Positions 1 through 9,133 are shown, numbered from the stretch's first letter. The stretch: DNA of 40,750 bases from Chitinophagaceae bacterium (GCA_013140985.1 JABFRU010000033.1:1-40750); one strand, 5' to 3'. Program-made: numbers and translations. Notes: generated by a model not told the origin, from the sequence alone.

Positions 1-1304
1 GTGTAGGTATCGGTACCACTACCCCCGATGCTTCAACCCTTTTGCATATGAATAGCACAAATAAAGGAGTGTTATTTCCGCAGGTTAGTTTGGACAGTTT
101 AAAAGACGTAACCAGCATTTCAAGCCCGTTGAATGGCCTCGTTGTTTATAATACTACCCAGCCAGGAGTACGGAATGATATGGCCCGGGGATATTACTAC
201 TACAGCACTTCACTCTCCACATGGGTCAGGCTTTCAGACAATGCAAATGATAATGTTTGGAAACCCGGCGGCTTGCTGGGTGTGCTATTAAGAGATACAA
301 CAGATGGGGTAGAAATGCTTGACAACTATACCGGGTCAGTAATTAACCACAGCCCTAAAGTCAAAATCCTGCGCCTGCGGGATTCAGCATTATTGAATTC
401 AAAAAATAATATCAACTCCCTGGTACTGACGGGTGTTAACAGGAAAGTTGCCGCAGGCTGGGAGCTAAGACAGAAAAACTCAATCATTTTTGAAAATGGA
501 TATTATTCTACCGGCAGTTCTTCAGGTACTATAGAACAGGTGGCGGCTATATCGGCTTATTCCGAAAACCCGACTACTACGAATCCATCTGATAAGAGGT
601 TTAACGGGCTGGCCTTTTATACATTTTCCGTTCCGACCAACACTGCATCAGCCGATACACCCAGTGTTTCATTGTTTTATCATAATGTAGGTATTGGTGC
701 CTATGCAACAGATATAAAAAATGTAACCGAAGGCCGCCTCCAGATTACGGGATTCAGTAATGGCGATCAATTATCTCTTCGCCATCCGTCCAGTATTAAT
801 CTGAAATGGGGATTATATGTAAGCTCTATAGACAGCTCACTTAATTTTTATTCCAATGGGTCGCTCCGCTCGAATATCGACCGGGTTACAGGCGTCTATA
901 CAGCCTTATCCGACCGCAATGCCAAAAAGAATATTATTCCATTGAAGCAAGTGCTTGAAACCGTCCTTCAATTACCTGTTTACAGTTATCATTATCTCGA
1001 CAGTAAAAATGATGACAGGCGAATGATAGGACTAATGGCGCAGGATGTGCAACCTTATTTTCCTGAACTGGTGTATCAGCGGTATGACAGGGAAATTGAC
1101 AAACCTGTGCTTACCATGGATTACAGTGGCTTCGGGGTACTTGCCATTAAAGCGATACAGGAGCAGCAAAAAATAATTGATGAACTTAAAAAACAGGTGG
1201 AAGCATCGGATAAAAATAATCTTTCGGAATTGGTTAATAAACAACAGCAGATAATTGAACAGCTTACCAGGCGTATTGAGCAATTGGAGAAAAGTAAAAA
1301 CTGA
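1..1304 (+). CDS. Surface/tail-fibre-like protein with C-terminal peptidase S74 chaperone domain (5' partial)
   Basis: The reading frame is open to the left edge of the window (first full codon at base 3), so the N-terminus is missing. The first visible residues read VGIGTTTPDAST followed by a NKGVLFPQV-like stretch, the N-terminal repeat typical of Bacteroidota adhesin or tail-fibre-like secreted proteins. The C-terminal region contains SDRNAKKNI (from base 909) and IGLMAQDVQ, the hallmarks of the intramolecular chaperone (peptidase S74) domain that trimerises and then cleaves itself from phage endosialidases and related fibres. The Ser and the Lys five residues later, the known autocleavage dyad, are both present. 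The last 50 or so residues form a predicted coiled coil rich in Gln, Leu and Glu. The middle shows no family I recognise. It is probably secreted to the surface. No phage structural genes lie beside it, so I do not call a prophage. Confidence 0.85.
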   Translation, partial: VGIGTTTPDASTLLHMNSTNKGVLFPQVSLDSLKDVTSISSPLNGLVVYNTTQPGVRNDMARGYYYYSTSLSTWVRLSDNANDNVWKPGGLLGVLLRDTTDGVEMLDNYTGSVINHSPKVKILRLRDSALLNSKNNINSLVLTGVNRKVAAGWELRQKNSIIFENGYYSTGSSSGTIEQVAAISAYSENPTTTNPSDKRFNGLAFYTFSVPTNTASADTPSVSLFYHNVGIGAYATDIKNVTEGRLQITGFSNGDQLSLRHPSSINLKWGLYVSSIDSSLNFYSNGSLRSNIDRVTGVYTALSDRNAKKNIIPLKQVLETVLQLPVYSYHYLDSKNDDRRMIGLMAQDVQPYFPELVYQRYDREIDKPVLTMDYSGFGVLAIKAIQEQQKIIDELKKQVEASDKNNLSELVNKQQQIIEQLTRRIEQLEKSKN

Positions 1305-1527
1305 AGACCTCCCTTGTTAATAAATATATTACCCATCCGCCTTTTTAATTCAGATCCGTGTAAGGCATGGCCAGGATGCTATTGATCTATTAATTCTTTC
1401 AGCGACAGGAAGAAACTTTGCCCAAAAGATCAGCAGGGATAGACCATCCAACTATTTTTTCTGAATTGAAGCTGGTTGTTTTTTAAACTAACAATGTTAT
1501 TAGTTGTCTCAAACTAAATTAAAGCAC

Positions 1528-2448
1528 ATGAAAAAACACATTAACCCGTTCCTGCTTGCAGCCCTGGCCCTTTTTTCCGCATTTAGTGCAGGAGCACAAA
1601 ACAGCGGCATTGATTCTACAGGTCTCCCCGGAGATAATTTCAGTTTGCAGGGTGCATTACAAATGTTTCAAAAAGCAACTTCCATAGAGGAATTTGAAAC
1701 TTTTTTGAATAAAGAAGATAATAGTGTAAATAACCTCGACCTCAACGAAGATGGCGATATTGACTATGTAAGAGTTATTTCTAAAATGGATAAGGATGTT
1801 CATGCTTTTATAATACAAGTAGCAGTTTCTGCTTCTGAAAACCAGGATATAGCCGTTATTGAACTGGAAAAGACCGGGAATGAAATAGCTGTGCTACAGA
1901 TTATTGGCGATGAAGATATTTATGGAGAAGAATTGATCGTGGAGCCTGATGAGGTTGAAGATGGCTCATCTTATATTGATTGGAGCAATAACAATATCCT
2001 GAGTGGTCCCAATAGTGCAACTGATGAATATTCCGGTACAAACAGAATTGTTATCAATGTTTGGCTCTGGCCTTCTGTTCGTTTTGTATTTGGTGTTAAT
2101 TATGTACCCTGGATTTCTCCCTGGCGCTGGAATTATTACCCAGGCTGGTGGAAGCCATGGAAACCTTATCGTTGGCATGTATGGCATCCAAGACGTGTGG
2201 TTTATCACAGAAGTTTTGTAGTTGTAACTACACACCGGGTTGGCAGGGCACATAAAATATATACCCCTTATCGTACCACATCAGTTACCGTTAGAACCCG
2301 GCATTCTGCATCTCTCGGTAATTACAGGGTGACGAGGACAAAAACCTCGGTTACCGGGCCAAAAGGAAAAACAACTACTGTCAAAAAAACAACTGTTACG
2401 GGGCCAAAAGGCGGAAAGGCAACTAAAGTAAAAGTAAGAAAGCACTGA
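1528..2448 (+). CDS. Secreted protein with EF-hand-like loop, Trp-rich segment and basic tail; function unknown
   Basis: 306 residues from the ATG at 1528. A TTG eight codons upstream is possible, but the ATG gives a clean signal peptide (MKKHINPFLL start, cleavage after SAGAQ near residue 24). Residues 71-82 read DLNEDGDIDYVR, matching the Asp/Asn spacing of a calcium-binding EF-hand or dockerin loop. A compact alpha/beta-like stretch follows to about residue 145. About 60 residues rich in Trp, Tyr, Pro and Arg (VWLWPSVRFVFG, then WISPWRWNYYPGWW) come next. The C-terminus is a basic tail with two copies of a VTGPKG-containing unit. Proteins of this build are common in Bacteroidota and I know of no assigned function. 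The basic tail might bind nucleic acid or an acidic polymer, but that is speculation. A strong terminator follows. Confidence 0.75.
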   Translation: MKKHINPFLLAALALFSAFSAGAQNSGIDSTGLPGDNFSLQGALQMFQKATSIEEFETFLNKEDNSVNNLDLNEDGDIDYVRVISKMDKDVHAFIIQVAVSASENQDIAVIELEKTGNEIAVLQIIGDEDIYGEELIVEPDEVEDGSSYIDWSNNNILSGPNSATDEYSGTNRIVINVWLWPSVRFVFGVNYVPWISPWRWNYYPGWWKPWKPYRWHVWHPRRVVYHRSFVVVTTHRVGRAHKIYTPYRTTSVTVRTRHSASLGNYRVTRTKTSVTGPKGKTTTVKKTTVTGPKGGKATKVKVRKH

Positions 2449-2471
2449 TAAATATAATATTTCACTGATAT

Positions 2472-2506
2472 AAAATGCACAGCTTCTCTGCTGTGCATTT
2501 TCTTTT
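2472..2506 (+). terminator. Rho-independent terminator after the 1528-2448 gene
   Basis: A perfect 12-bp stem (AAAATGCACAGC at 2472-2483 pairs with 2490-2501) with a 6-base loop, followed by a T-rich run. It lies 24 bases past the stop codon. Confidence 0.9.
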
Positions 2507-2640
2507 AATAAAAACAAGGCTGAAATATTTGATTTTTCCAGATTTGGCCTTAACTTACTTCTACCGGTTAACTCACCTGTCTGATCCACACCTCCGAAAA
2601 TGTCCAAGCTCTTAATTTTTAATCTTTAAAATTTAATCCC

Positions 2641-3021
2641 ATGGTTCAGGTAGACATCTCACAGCTCTCCACAGAGTGCAATGCCTGGAGAGAGACGCTT
2701 CGTAATTATCGTGAAGAATTCCAAAACAATGAAGCAAGACTCAGGCAGGTTGCAGGGCAACCACTCTCTAAAGAACAATTACAGGACGTAGAACATCTCC
2801 ACAACCAGTTTCACATCCAGCTCATCAACATTCACGACCTCAAGCAGGCGATCAAAACACACGACAGGAAAATTAATTTTGAAAAAACGGCTTTCAATGG
2901 CATGGCCAATGAAGACAGCCTGGCTCATCATGAGTCACTTCACGACGAGTATCAGCAACTAGAACAAACATTGGTTGATCTTCGTGATGAGTTCAGTAAG
3001 TTTTTAAAAGGAGCATCATAA
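2641..3021 (+). CDS. Small helical protein of unknown function
   Basis: 126 residues from the ATG at 2641. It has no signal peptide and no membrane segment, so it is probably cytoplasmic. Nearly the whole chain is charged and rich in Gln, Glu, Leu and His, with heptad-like spacing (residues 12-60 and 95-124), suggesting a helical hairpin or coiled coil. It stands alone between a terminator and the EF-G paralogue 140 bases downstream, in the same orientation. I do not recognise a family. The clean frame, ATG start and normal composition make it a real gene. Confidence 0.65.
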   Translation: MVQVDISQLSTECNAWRETLRNYREEFQNNEARLRQVAGQPLSKEQLQDVEHLHNQFHIQLINIHDLKQAIKTHDRKINFEKTAFNGMANEDSLAHHESLHDEYQQLEQTLVDLRDEFSKFLKGAS

Positions 3022-3030
3022 TAAGGAGAT

Positions 3031-3056
3031 GTCATGCTGAGGCCCTCCAAGCATGA
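3031..3056. repeat. Small dyad of the GTCATGCTGAG type
   Basis: Between two genes, TCATGC (3032-3037) is followed after 13 bases by its complement GCATGA (3051-3056). The GTCATGC core also occurs at about 21758. From memory, GTCATGCTGAG dyads are frequent between genes in Bacteroidota. A copy count in the whole genome would settle it. Confidence 0.35.
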
Positions 3057-3160
3057 TTCCACGAATGTAACTGGTTATTGGAGTTGATTTGTTATTTGTC
3101 TTTCCCTCCCCATTAAATTCAAAAGACAAACTGATTGTTTATTGCTAAAACTGAAATTCC

Positions 3161-5296
3161 ATGCCTGAATTTGATACCTCACATGTAAAAAATATTGTCT
3201 TGCTGGGCCATGCCGGTTCAGGTAAGACAACCTTAGCGGAATGCATGCTCTATGAAGCCGGCATTATTACACGCCGCGGCAGCATTGCCGAAAGAAATAC
3301 AACCGGCGATTACCACGAACTGGAACAGGAAAGGGGTAATTCCATTTTCAGTAAACTTCTTCATACTAAATGGCGGGGCTATAAGATAAATATCATTGAT
3401 ACTCCCGGCTATGATGACTTTGTTGGCGAAGTTATTTCAGCATTGCGGGTTGCCGATACCGGCGTCATGCTTTTAAATGCTGTGATGGGAGTGGAAGTCG
3501 GCACTGATATCATTTGGGATTATACAGAGAAATTCAAGACCCCGATGATCTTTGCCGTGAATAAGCTGGATGATGACAATGCAGATTTTGATAAAACAGT
3601 AAAAGAAGCCAAAGCACATTTTGGAAGTAAAGTGGTGGTGGTGCAATATCCTCGCCAGGTAGGAGTGGGTTTTCATGAGATCATTGATGTGCTGCGGATG
3701 ACAATGTATAAATTCAAAGAAGGCGGAGGCAAGCCTGAAAAGCTGCCGATACCCGATGATGAAAAAGCAAGAGCTGATGAATTACACAAGGAACTCATCG
3801 AAGCCATTGCCAGCAACGATGAAACACTGATGGAAACATATTTTGATAAAGGAGAATTGATGGAAGATGAAATGAAAATGGGAATGAAGAAAGCCATGAT
3901 CAATCATGACCTCTTTCCATTATTCTGCTTATCAGCAGACCGCAATATGGGCAGCGGCCGCCTCATGGGTTTTATTGATAATGTTTGTCCCAGCGCCAAT
4001 GAAATGCCACCACAGGTTACAAGAAGTGGTGATAAACTAACCTGTGATGCTAATGGCCCGGCCTGTATTTTTATTTATAAAACTATTTCCGAGCCGCATG
4101 TGGGCGAACTTTCATTCTTTAAAGTTTATTCCGGTACGGTGAAATTGGGGATGGAACTGGAAAATGAAAGTACCAACGTTACTGAAAAGCTAAACCAGCT
4201 TTTCCTGGTGGAAGGTAATAAACGTACTGCCACACATGAACTGGTAGCCGGTGATATTGGCGCTACATTGAAACTGAAAAATACTCATGTCAATAATACA
4301 TTGCATGCAAAAGGCAAGAACTATGAGTTGCCTTCCATAGAATACCCTTCTCACAACATGACAGTGGCTATTGAGTTGGTGAAAAAAGGAGAAGAAGAAA
4401 AATTATCACAGGCATTACACCAGTTAAGGGAAGAAGACCCGACACTATTGGTTGAAGTTTCTCCTGAATTGAAACAAACATTGATCCATTGCCAGGGCGA
4501 TATGCACCTTGCTGTAGCCAAATGGAAAATAGACCACCAGCATAAACTGGAGGTAAAATTTGTAAAACCAAAAATTGCTTACCGGGAAACGATCCGCAAA
4601 ATGGCCGATGCCAACTATCGTCACAAAAAGCAAAGTGGTGGATCGGGCCAGTTCGGCGAAGTCTATCTGCGGATAGAACCCTGGTATGAAGGAATGCCCG
4701 AGCCTGCCGATTTGAATGTAAGAGGAAGAGATACACATGACCTTGAATGGGGCGGCAAATTGGTCTTCTATAATTGCATTGTAGGCGGCGCTATCGAAAC
4801 AAGATTTCTTCCTTCTGTATTAAAAGGAGTGATGGAAAAAATGCACAACGGTCCGCTCACAGGTTCTTATGCCAGGGATATCCGTGTATGTGTATATGAT
4901 GGAAAGATGCACCCGGTTGACAGCAATGATATTTCATTTAAGATAGCTGGGTTGCAGGCATTTCGCCAGGCATTCCAGCAAGCCGATCCGCAAATATTGG
5001 AACCGATCTATCATGTGGAAGTTCTTTGTCCCGATGATCTTACCGGTTCTGTGATGGGTGATCTGCAAAGCCGCCGTGCAATTGTAGAAGGAATAGACAG
5101 TGAAGGACATTTTCAAAAGATCATTGCAAAAGTTCCGCTGGCAGAAATGGATGGTTATTCATCGTCACTTCGTTCTATTACACAGGGCAGGGCCAAATTC
5201 AAAATGAGTTTCCAGGCTTATGAAGCGGTACCATTTGAATTGCAACGGAAATTGATCGATGATTACAGCAAAACAGCAAAAGAAGAATACGCTTAA
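3161..5296 (+). CDS. Elongation factor G paralogue (EF-G2 type), predicted GTPase-defective
   Basis: 711 residues with the full five-domain EF-G architecture: G domain about 1-280, domain II about 290-390, domains III-V to the end (YRETIRKMADANYRHKKQSG opens domain IV). The P-loop GHAGSGKT (16-23) and NKLD (134-137) are intact. The two residues that run the GTPase switch are not. In switch I the canonical RGITIT is RGNSIF, so the Mg-coordinating Thr is Phe63. In G3 the canonical DTPGH is DTPGY, so the catalytic His is Tyr84. The EF-G gene at 38303 in this window has both residues. A Bacteroides EF-G2 paralogue has been reported as a translocase without GTPase activity that matters during starvation; this protein fits that type. 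I do not call it TetM-like because ribosome-protection proteins keep the His. It is transcribed alone and ends at a bidirectional terminator. Confidence 0.9.
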   Translation: MPEFDTSHVKNIVLLGHAGSGKTTLAECMLYEAGIITRRGSIAERNTTGDYHELEQERGNSIFSKLLHTKWRGYKINIIDTPGYDDFVGEVISALRVADTGVMLLNAVMGVEVGTDIIWDYTEKFKTPMIFAVNKLDDDNADFDKTVKEAKAHFGSKVVVVQYPRQVGVGFHEIIDVLRMTMYKFKEGGGKPEKLPIPDDEKARADELHKELIEAIASNDETLMETYFDKGELMEDEMKMGMKKAMINHDLFPLFCLSADRNMGSGRLMGFIDNVCPSANEMPPQVTRSGDKLTCDANGPACIFIYKTISEPHVGELSFFKVYSGTVKLGMELENESTNVTEKLNQLFLVEGNKRTATHELVAGDIGATLKLKNTHVNNTLHAKGKNYELPSIEYPSHNMTVAIELVKKGEEEKLSQALHQLREEDPTLLVEVSPELKQTLIHCQGDMHLAVAKWKIDHQHKLEVKFVKPKIAYRETIRKMADANYRHKKQSGGSGQFGEVYLRIEPWYEGMPEPADLNVRGRDTHDLEWGGKLVFYNCIVGGAIETRFLPSVLKGVMEKMHNGPLTGSYARDIRVCVYDGKMHPVDSNDISFKIAGLQAFRQAFQQADPQILEPIYHVEVLCPDDLTGSVMGDLQSRRAIVEGIDSEGHFQKIIAKVPLAEMDGYSSSLRSITQGRAKFKMSFQAYEAVPFELQRKLIDDYSKTAKEEYA

Positions 5297-5321
5297 CAAC
5301 CTATACCAACTGCACACTAAT

Positions 5322-5359
5322 AAAAACCGCTTTGTCTTACAGGGCGGTTTTTGATTTTC
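5322..5359. terminator. Bidirectional terminator between convergent genes
   Basis: AAAAACCGC (5322-5330) pairs with GCGGTTTTT (5344-5352) around a 13-base loop, with A-run and T-run flanks. It serves the EF-G paralogue (plus) and the Omp85-like gene (minus, stop at 5368). Confidence 0.85.
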
Positions 5360-5367
5360 AATCCAGC

Positions 5368-7974
5368 TTAAAACAGCGTATTCATTTTAAACTGAAAAAT
5401 TTTCATCTCATTGGAGATCCCATACGTCAGCGTAAAGCAGGTAAAATGAAAAGGAGCTAACAACAATCCACCGCCATAAGATGAATGCCATGTATCGGAA
5501 CTTTCACCCGGCATCCACACTCTTCCGTCATCTACAAAAGCTATCAACCCGATCTTTGCATTCAGCAAATGCGTTCTCATATTGGTAATAAAGTGAAGCT
5601 CATTATTATTATAAAAAGAAGTCTTGCCCCAGAATCTTTCTCTTCTGTATCCACGAAAATTTTCAGGTCCGCCGATCACTGCATGTTGGATGAACAATGC
5701 GTTGTTCAATACATCAGCAGGACCAACGATAGTTTCACCGCCTGCCCGGATACATAAAGAGAATTTCTTACTAAGCGGCAACCATGTTTGCAATTTTGCA
5801 GAGTAGTTTTGAAAGAACTGGTCTCTTGAGAAATTTTTAAGATAAGACCCACTGGCGGCAAGGCTGAAACCTTTTGTCGGAACAACATCATCGTTCACCG
5901 TAACAAAATTGTATTTCCATCTCAGGCCACCATAATTATTTTTATCAAATAATTTCAGATCAGATGGGCTGAACACCGTAGTTGCATATCTTCCTCCATC
6001 AGATTTATTTTCCTGCAGGTGATAAAGAACAGATAATTCAATTTCGTTCTTTCCAAGCTGACGACGTATGCCGGTTGCTGCTGTCAATTCATGGCTTCTT
6101 ACCTGGTAATAATTATCAAATAATTCATTCCATATTGTTTCATTACCCGGGCCGGGAAAATTTCTCCAGACAGCGCCATCATATTTCGCTTTGAAGAAAA
6201 TATCCCATTTACCAATGATGCGGGGATATACAAAACCATACGATGTGTTTATGTTATGCTGAACAATGGAATACTTGATATCAAAGTTGTGGCGTGATGC
6301 AAAGGGTTCCCGCCGCCATTTGTATTTTTTACCCGACCAGTTCAGGCCAACATAAATGCGGTCTTCATGTTCATAGCCAACAGCCGGAGAGAAGCCTTTT
6401 GAATCATATTCAAAGTTCTTGTACTTATAAGCATGTATCGCACTATCATTTGAAAGATGTTTTCGGGCTGAACTTGTTTGAAAGATATTATCACCGTTAT
6501 CATAAACATATACCCTGCTGCCTGATTGTACCATGGAATCTTTTCCCGGCCCGCCAATAATACGAATGGTAATAGGAGAGTTGCCCGTAATATCATACAC
6601 ATCTTCACCACCGATACCATGTATCCTTACCTCAGTAGTGTGTTCAGGCTTGAATTTGCGGTGATAAAAAGGCTGCTCGTCTTTTTTCCCTTTCTTGCTG
6701 ATCTTATACACAGATACTACTGTTTCACCGGACCCATCTCTTTTAATGTGAAAATGCTCTCTCTTTTCTGTTCCTGCAATATCAACTTCTTTTGCGATCA
6801 ATAAATAATAGCTTTTGGCTATACTGTCTAATTGACCACGGCGGGAGATCAATTTTTCGATCAGCTCATTTCCGCTTACAGCAAATATTTCAGGAGGTAG
6901 CTGTTGCACAGACCGGGTTATTACATCATCTGTCAATGAACGTTGCAGATCTGTTGCAGCATTCACCCAATTGTCCATATCCATTTCATTGGAAAAAAAT
7001 CTATCGAAATACCTTTCGGGGTTATTAAAGCTTTTTACATTGCCCATTTGATGATCGAAATGCTGCATGTAAGAGAAACCTGCAAGCGGTAGCATTTTAT
7101 CGATCAATTTCCCATTGTGTGTATAGAAAGCCTGGTCCCGGTCACGGGGAACAGGGGTGTATAAGGTCTTGTCATTCACAGTGCGTTTACCCCAGCGAAA
7201 ATTATCTTCATGCCTGTCCCAATCGCCTATCAGCATATCAAATAATCTTGCTTTGATGAATGCGTACTGGTCGGCATCGGCATCATTGTCTTCCAGTAAT
7301 TCGGCTATTACTTTTTCTGTACTGCTGAATTTTTTAAAATTGCCGAGGTTGTCTGCATCGCTCCAGTCGCCATCGGGTCTTTGTTCCAGCATATACAAGT
7401 CATCGCCATATTTACTATTGAATGTATCTAATGCAGGTTGTTTGGGTAAATAAACAAGTACAGGAGTTGGGTGATAGATACCTGCTTTGTCCATCATGAT
7501 GCTTATGGGAAAAGCGCCATAAGGGTAGGAGCTTGACAATTGATCATTAATAATATCTTCAACGAAACTTCCCCGGAAACGGTCTTCGATCACTTCTTCC
7601 CTCGATTTATTTACAGAACGCAAAGAATATTCTTTTCCCTCTTTTGTTTTAAGCCGGAATGATTTTGTTTCATTGCCTCCTCCACCTGCCTGGTAGGGTT
7701 TTAATCCGCCATAGACTGTGTCCAGCCATAATACAGGGACAGTTACCGGTGTTCCCCATTCTACACGGCGGTTAGTTCCCCATGCTTTTTGCCAACTTCC
7801 TGTTCTTTGTTGTAATGATGGATTAGCGGCGATGGTTTTATATCGAAGCGTATCTGCCGGAGTTTGTGCATTGACAATTACTACCGGGAGAATAAAAAAA
7901 AGTATGAGGAGTTTTTTCAAAGTACCCGATGAGTTACAAATAGTGTGCAATGTTTTACCGATCCCTGTAAACAA
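5368..7974 (-). CDS. Outer-membrane Omp85/BamA-like barrel protein with kinase-like N-terminal region
   Basis: 868 residues, with a signal peptide of about 37 residues (hydrophobic 20-35, ending VNAQ). From about residue 540 to the end the chain alternates like an outer-membrane beta-barrel, contains the GGPENFRGY motif typical of Omp85/BamA barrels, and ends in Phe as BAM substrates do. The periplasmic part lacks recognisable POTRA repeats. It contains YSLRSVNK (Lys123), then GDWDRHEDNFRW (250-261) and DRD (278-280). This spacing resembles the Lys / DRHxxN / DxD set of HipA-, CotH- or Fam20-type atypical kinases; that is my inference from motifs only. Related Bacteroidota proteins can carry a metallophosphoesterase in front of this region; this one does not. 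The ATG lies inside the end of the upstream crystallin gene (20-base overlap), implying coupled translation. A TTG start at about residue 19 is an alternative. Confidence 0.75.
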   Translation of the reverse strand: MFTGIGKTLHTICNSSGTLKKLLILFFILPVVIVNAQTPADTLRYKTIAANPSLQQRTGSWQKAWGTNRRVEWGTPVTVPVLWLDTVYGGLKPYQAGGGGNETKSFRLKTKEGKEYSLRSVNKSREEVIEDRFRGSFVEDIINDQLSSSYPYGAFPISIMMDKAGIYHPTPVLVYLPKQPALDTFNSKYGDDLYMLEQRPDGDWSDADNLGNFKKFSSTEKVIAELLEDNDADADQYAFIKARLFDMLIGDWDRHEDNFRWGKRTVNDKTLYTPVPRDRDQAFYTHNGKLIDKMLPLAGFSYMQHFDHQMGNVKSFNNPERYFDRFFSNEMDMDNWVNAATDLQRSLTDDVITRSVQQLPPEIFAVSGNELIEKLISRRGQLDSIAKSYYLLIAKEVDIAGTEKREHFHIKRDGSGETVVSVYKISKKGKKDEQPFYHRKFKPEHTTEVRIHGIGGEDVYDITGNSPITIRIIGGPGKDSMVQSGSRVYVYDNGDNIFQTSSARKHLSNDSAIHAYKYKNFEYDSKGFSPAVGYEHEDRIYVGLNWSGKKYKWRREPFASRHNFDIKYSIVQHNINTSYGFVYPRIIGKWDIFFKAKYDGAVWRNFPGPGNETIWNELFDNYYQVRSHELTAATGIRRQLGKNEIELSVLYHLQENKSDGGRYATTVFSPSDLKLFDKNNYGGLRWKYNFVTVNDDVVPTKGFSLAASGSYLKNFSRDQFFQNYSAKLQTWLPLSKKFSLCIRAGGETIVGPADVLNNALFIQHAVIGGPENFRGYRRERFWGKTSFYNNNELHFITNMRTHLLNAKIGLIAFVDDGRVWMPGESSDTWHSSYGGGLLLAPFHFTCFTLTYGISNEMKIFQFKMNTLF

Positions 7975-9133
7975 CTATGGAAGATGTCTTATCGTTCCAG
8001 TTAGATAAATAGAATTTTGTTTTGGAAGCAGTGATCGTATAAGATTTTCCCCCAAAATTCTCAAACTCATAGATCACAACACGATAACCATCGGGTACAG
8101 TGAGTGAACTGAGTGAATTATCTGTAAAGCCTGCCTGCGACATGGTACTGTAGCTGCCGGGCAACAGTGAGGCCGATTGCCCCTTATAATCTTCATCTGT
8201 GTAAATAATAACAACCTCATTGCTGTTGTTGTTATTATTGTTATTTCCGTAACCTCTGTCTTCTACTACCAGTGAGCCGATCCTGTTTTTTAAGTTATAA
8301 TCAAGACAACTGTTATTGCCTGTTAATTCAGTGGATTGCCCGTATAAATTGTCATTATTAATAAATGCTTTTACCCGCAACGTAGAAGGAATTTGTATCG
8401 AACCAATAGCATATTTTAAAACACCAAGCTTTTCACCAGAATAATACCCCGGCATCAGCCGGAGGGCATTGCCATCATAATTACATTCTGAATAGAAGGT
8501 GGCATAACTACTGCTATTATTACCGTTATTAGCCGGCTGCGTTGTTTTAGCTTCAATGATCAATGAACCTATTTTGTCATTTACATTACTTGACAGGTAG
8601 CTCTGGCTTTCTGTGTAAATACTGTTGTATCCCGAAAGATTTTCATTATTCAAATAAACTTTTACCTGCAGGTTCCCGTTTATTTTGAATGAAGAAATAT
8701 TATAGCGTAGCGTTCCCAGTTGGGCCCCGGTATAACTTCCGGGCCGCAAACTTTGAGAATAACCGCCATAACTGCTGTTGTTATAAAAAGTCACATAATC
8801 ATTTTGTGAATAATTGCCGCCAAGTGTATTTTCTACAACAATGGAAGAAGTATTATCGTTCCATTCAGCAGGAAGGCAAGTTATGCTGGTTGTATATGTT
8901 TTTGAACCACCGACGAAATTATCGTCCATGTATAATGTTATTTTGAACCCGTATGGTATTTGAATGGAGGAAAGCCTGTCGTTGCCAATTTTCATCTGGT
9001 AAAGGCGGTAATTGCCTGGTTCAAGCGAATAACTCGGGCCACTATAATTGCAATCCTCATAAAGTGTAACATAATTCTGTGCAGAAACAGCGGTAGCGAT
9101 AAAGAATACCGGCAGTAGTAAAATTTTGTACAT
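7955..9133 (-). CDS. Secreted four-domain beta-gamma crystallin protein
   Basis: 392 residues: signal peptide 1-18 (ending AVSAQ), then four beta-gamma crystallin domains at about 20-101, 112-195, 209-291 and 306-391. Each has the aromatic-rich Greek-key pattern (YEDCNYSG, YNNSSYGG, YSECNYDG, YTDEDYKG) with a second key. The calcium-site signature [N/D][N/D]xx[S/T]S is canonical in domain 1 (NDRLSS, NDNTSS) and domain 4 (DNSLSS, NDKTSS). It is degenerate in domains 2 and 3 (for example NDKIGS, KNRIGS), so perhaps half the sites bind calcium. A run of seven Asn (297-303) links domains 3 and 4. It likely acts outside the cell or in the periplasm as a calcium-stabilised structural or binding protein. 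Its 3' end overlaps the Omp85-like gene by 20 bases, so the two are probably one transcript. Confidence 0.9.
   Translation of the reverse strand: MYKILLLPVFFIATAVSAQNYVTLYEDCNYSGPSYSLEPGNYRLYQMKIGNDRLSSIQIPYGFKITLYMDDNFVGGSKTYTTSITCLPAEWNDNTSSIVVENTLGGNYSQNDYVTFYNNSSYGGYSQSLRPGSYTGAQLGTLRYNISSFKINGNLQVKVYLNNENLSGYNSIYTESQSYLSSNVNDKIGSLIIEAKTTQPANNGNNSSSYATFYSECNYDGNALRLMPGYYSGEKLGVLKYAIGSIQIPSTLRVKAFINNDNLYGQSTELTGNNSCLDYNLKNRIGSLVVEDRGYGNNNNNNNSNEVVIIYTDEDYKGQSASLLPGSYSTMSQAGFTDNSLSSLTVPDGYRVVIYEFENFGGKSYTITASKTKFYLSNWNDKTSSIVVYRDR

Noticed and set aside
1-1304. Prophage edge suggested by the S74 fibre-like domain
   Set aside because: No capsid, tail, integrase or lysis genes follow, and S74 domains also occur in bacterial surface proteins.
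3161-5296. Tetracycline-resistance ribosome-protection protein (TetM-like)
   Set aside because: It is longer than TetM, has EF-G-type domain IV, and lacks the switch residues that ribosome-protection proteins keep.
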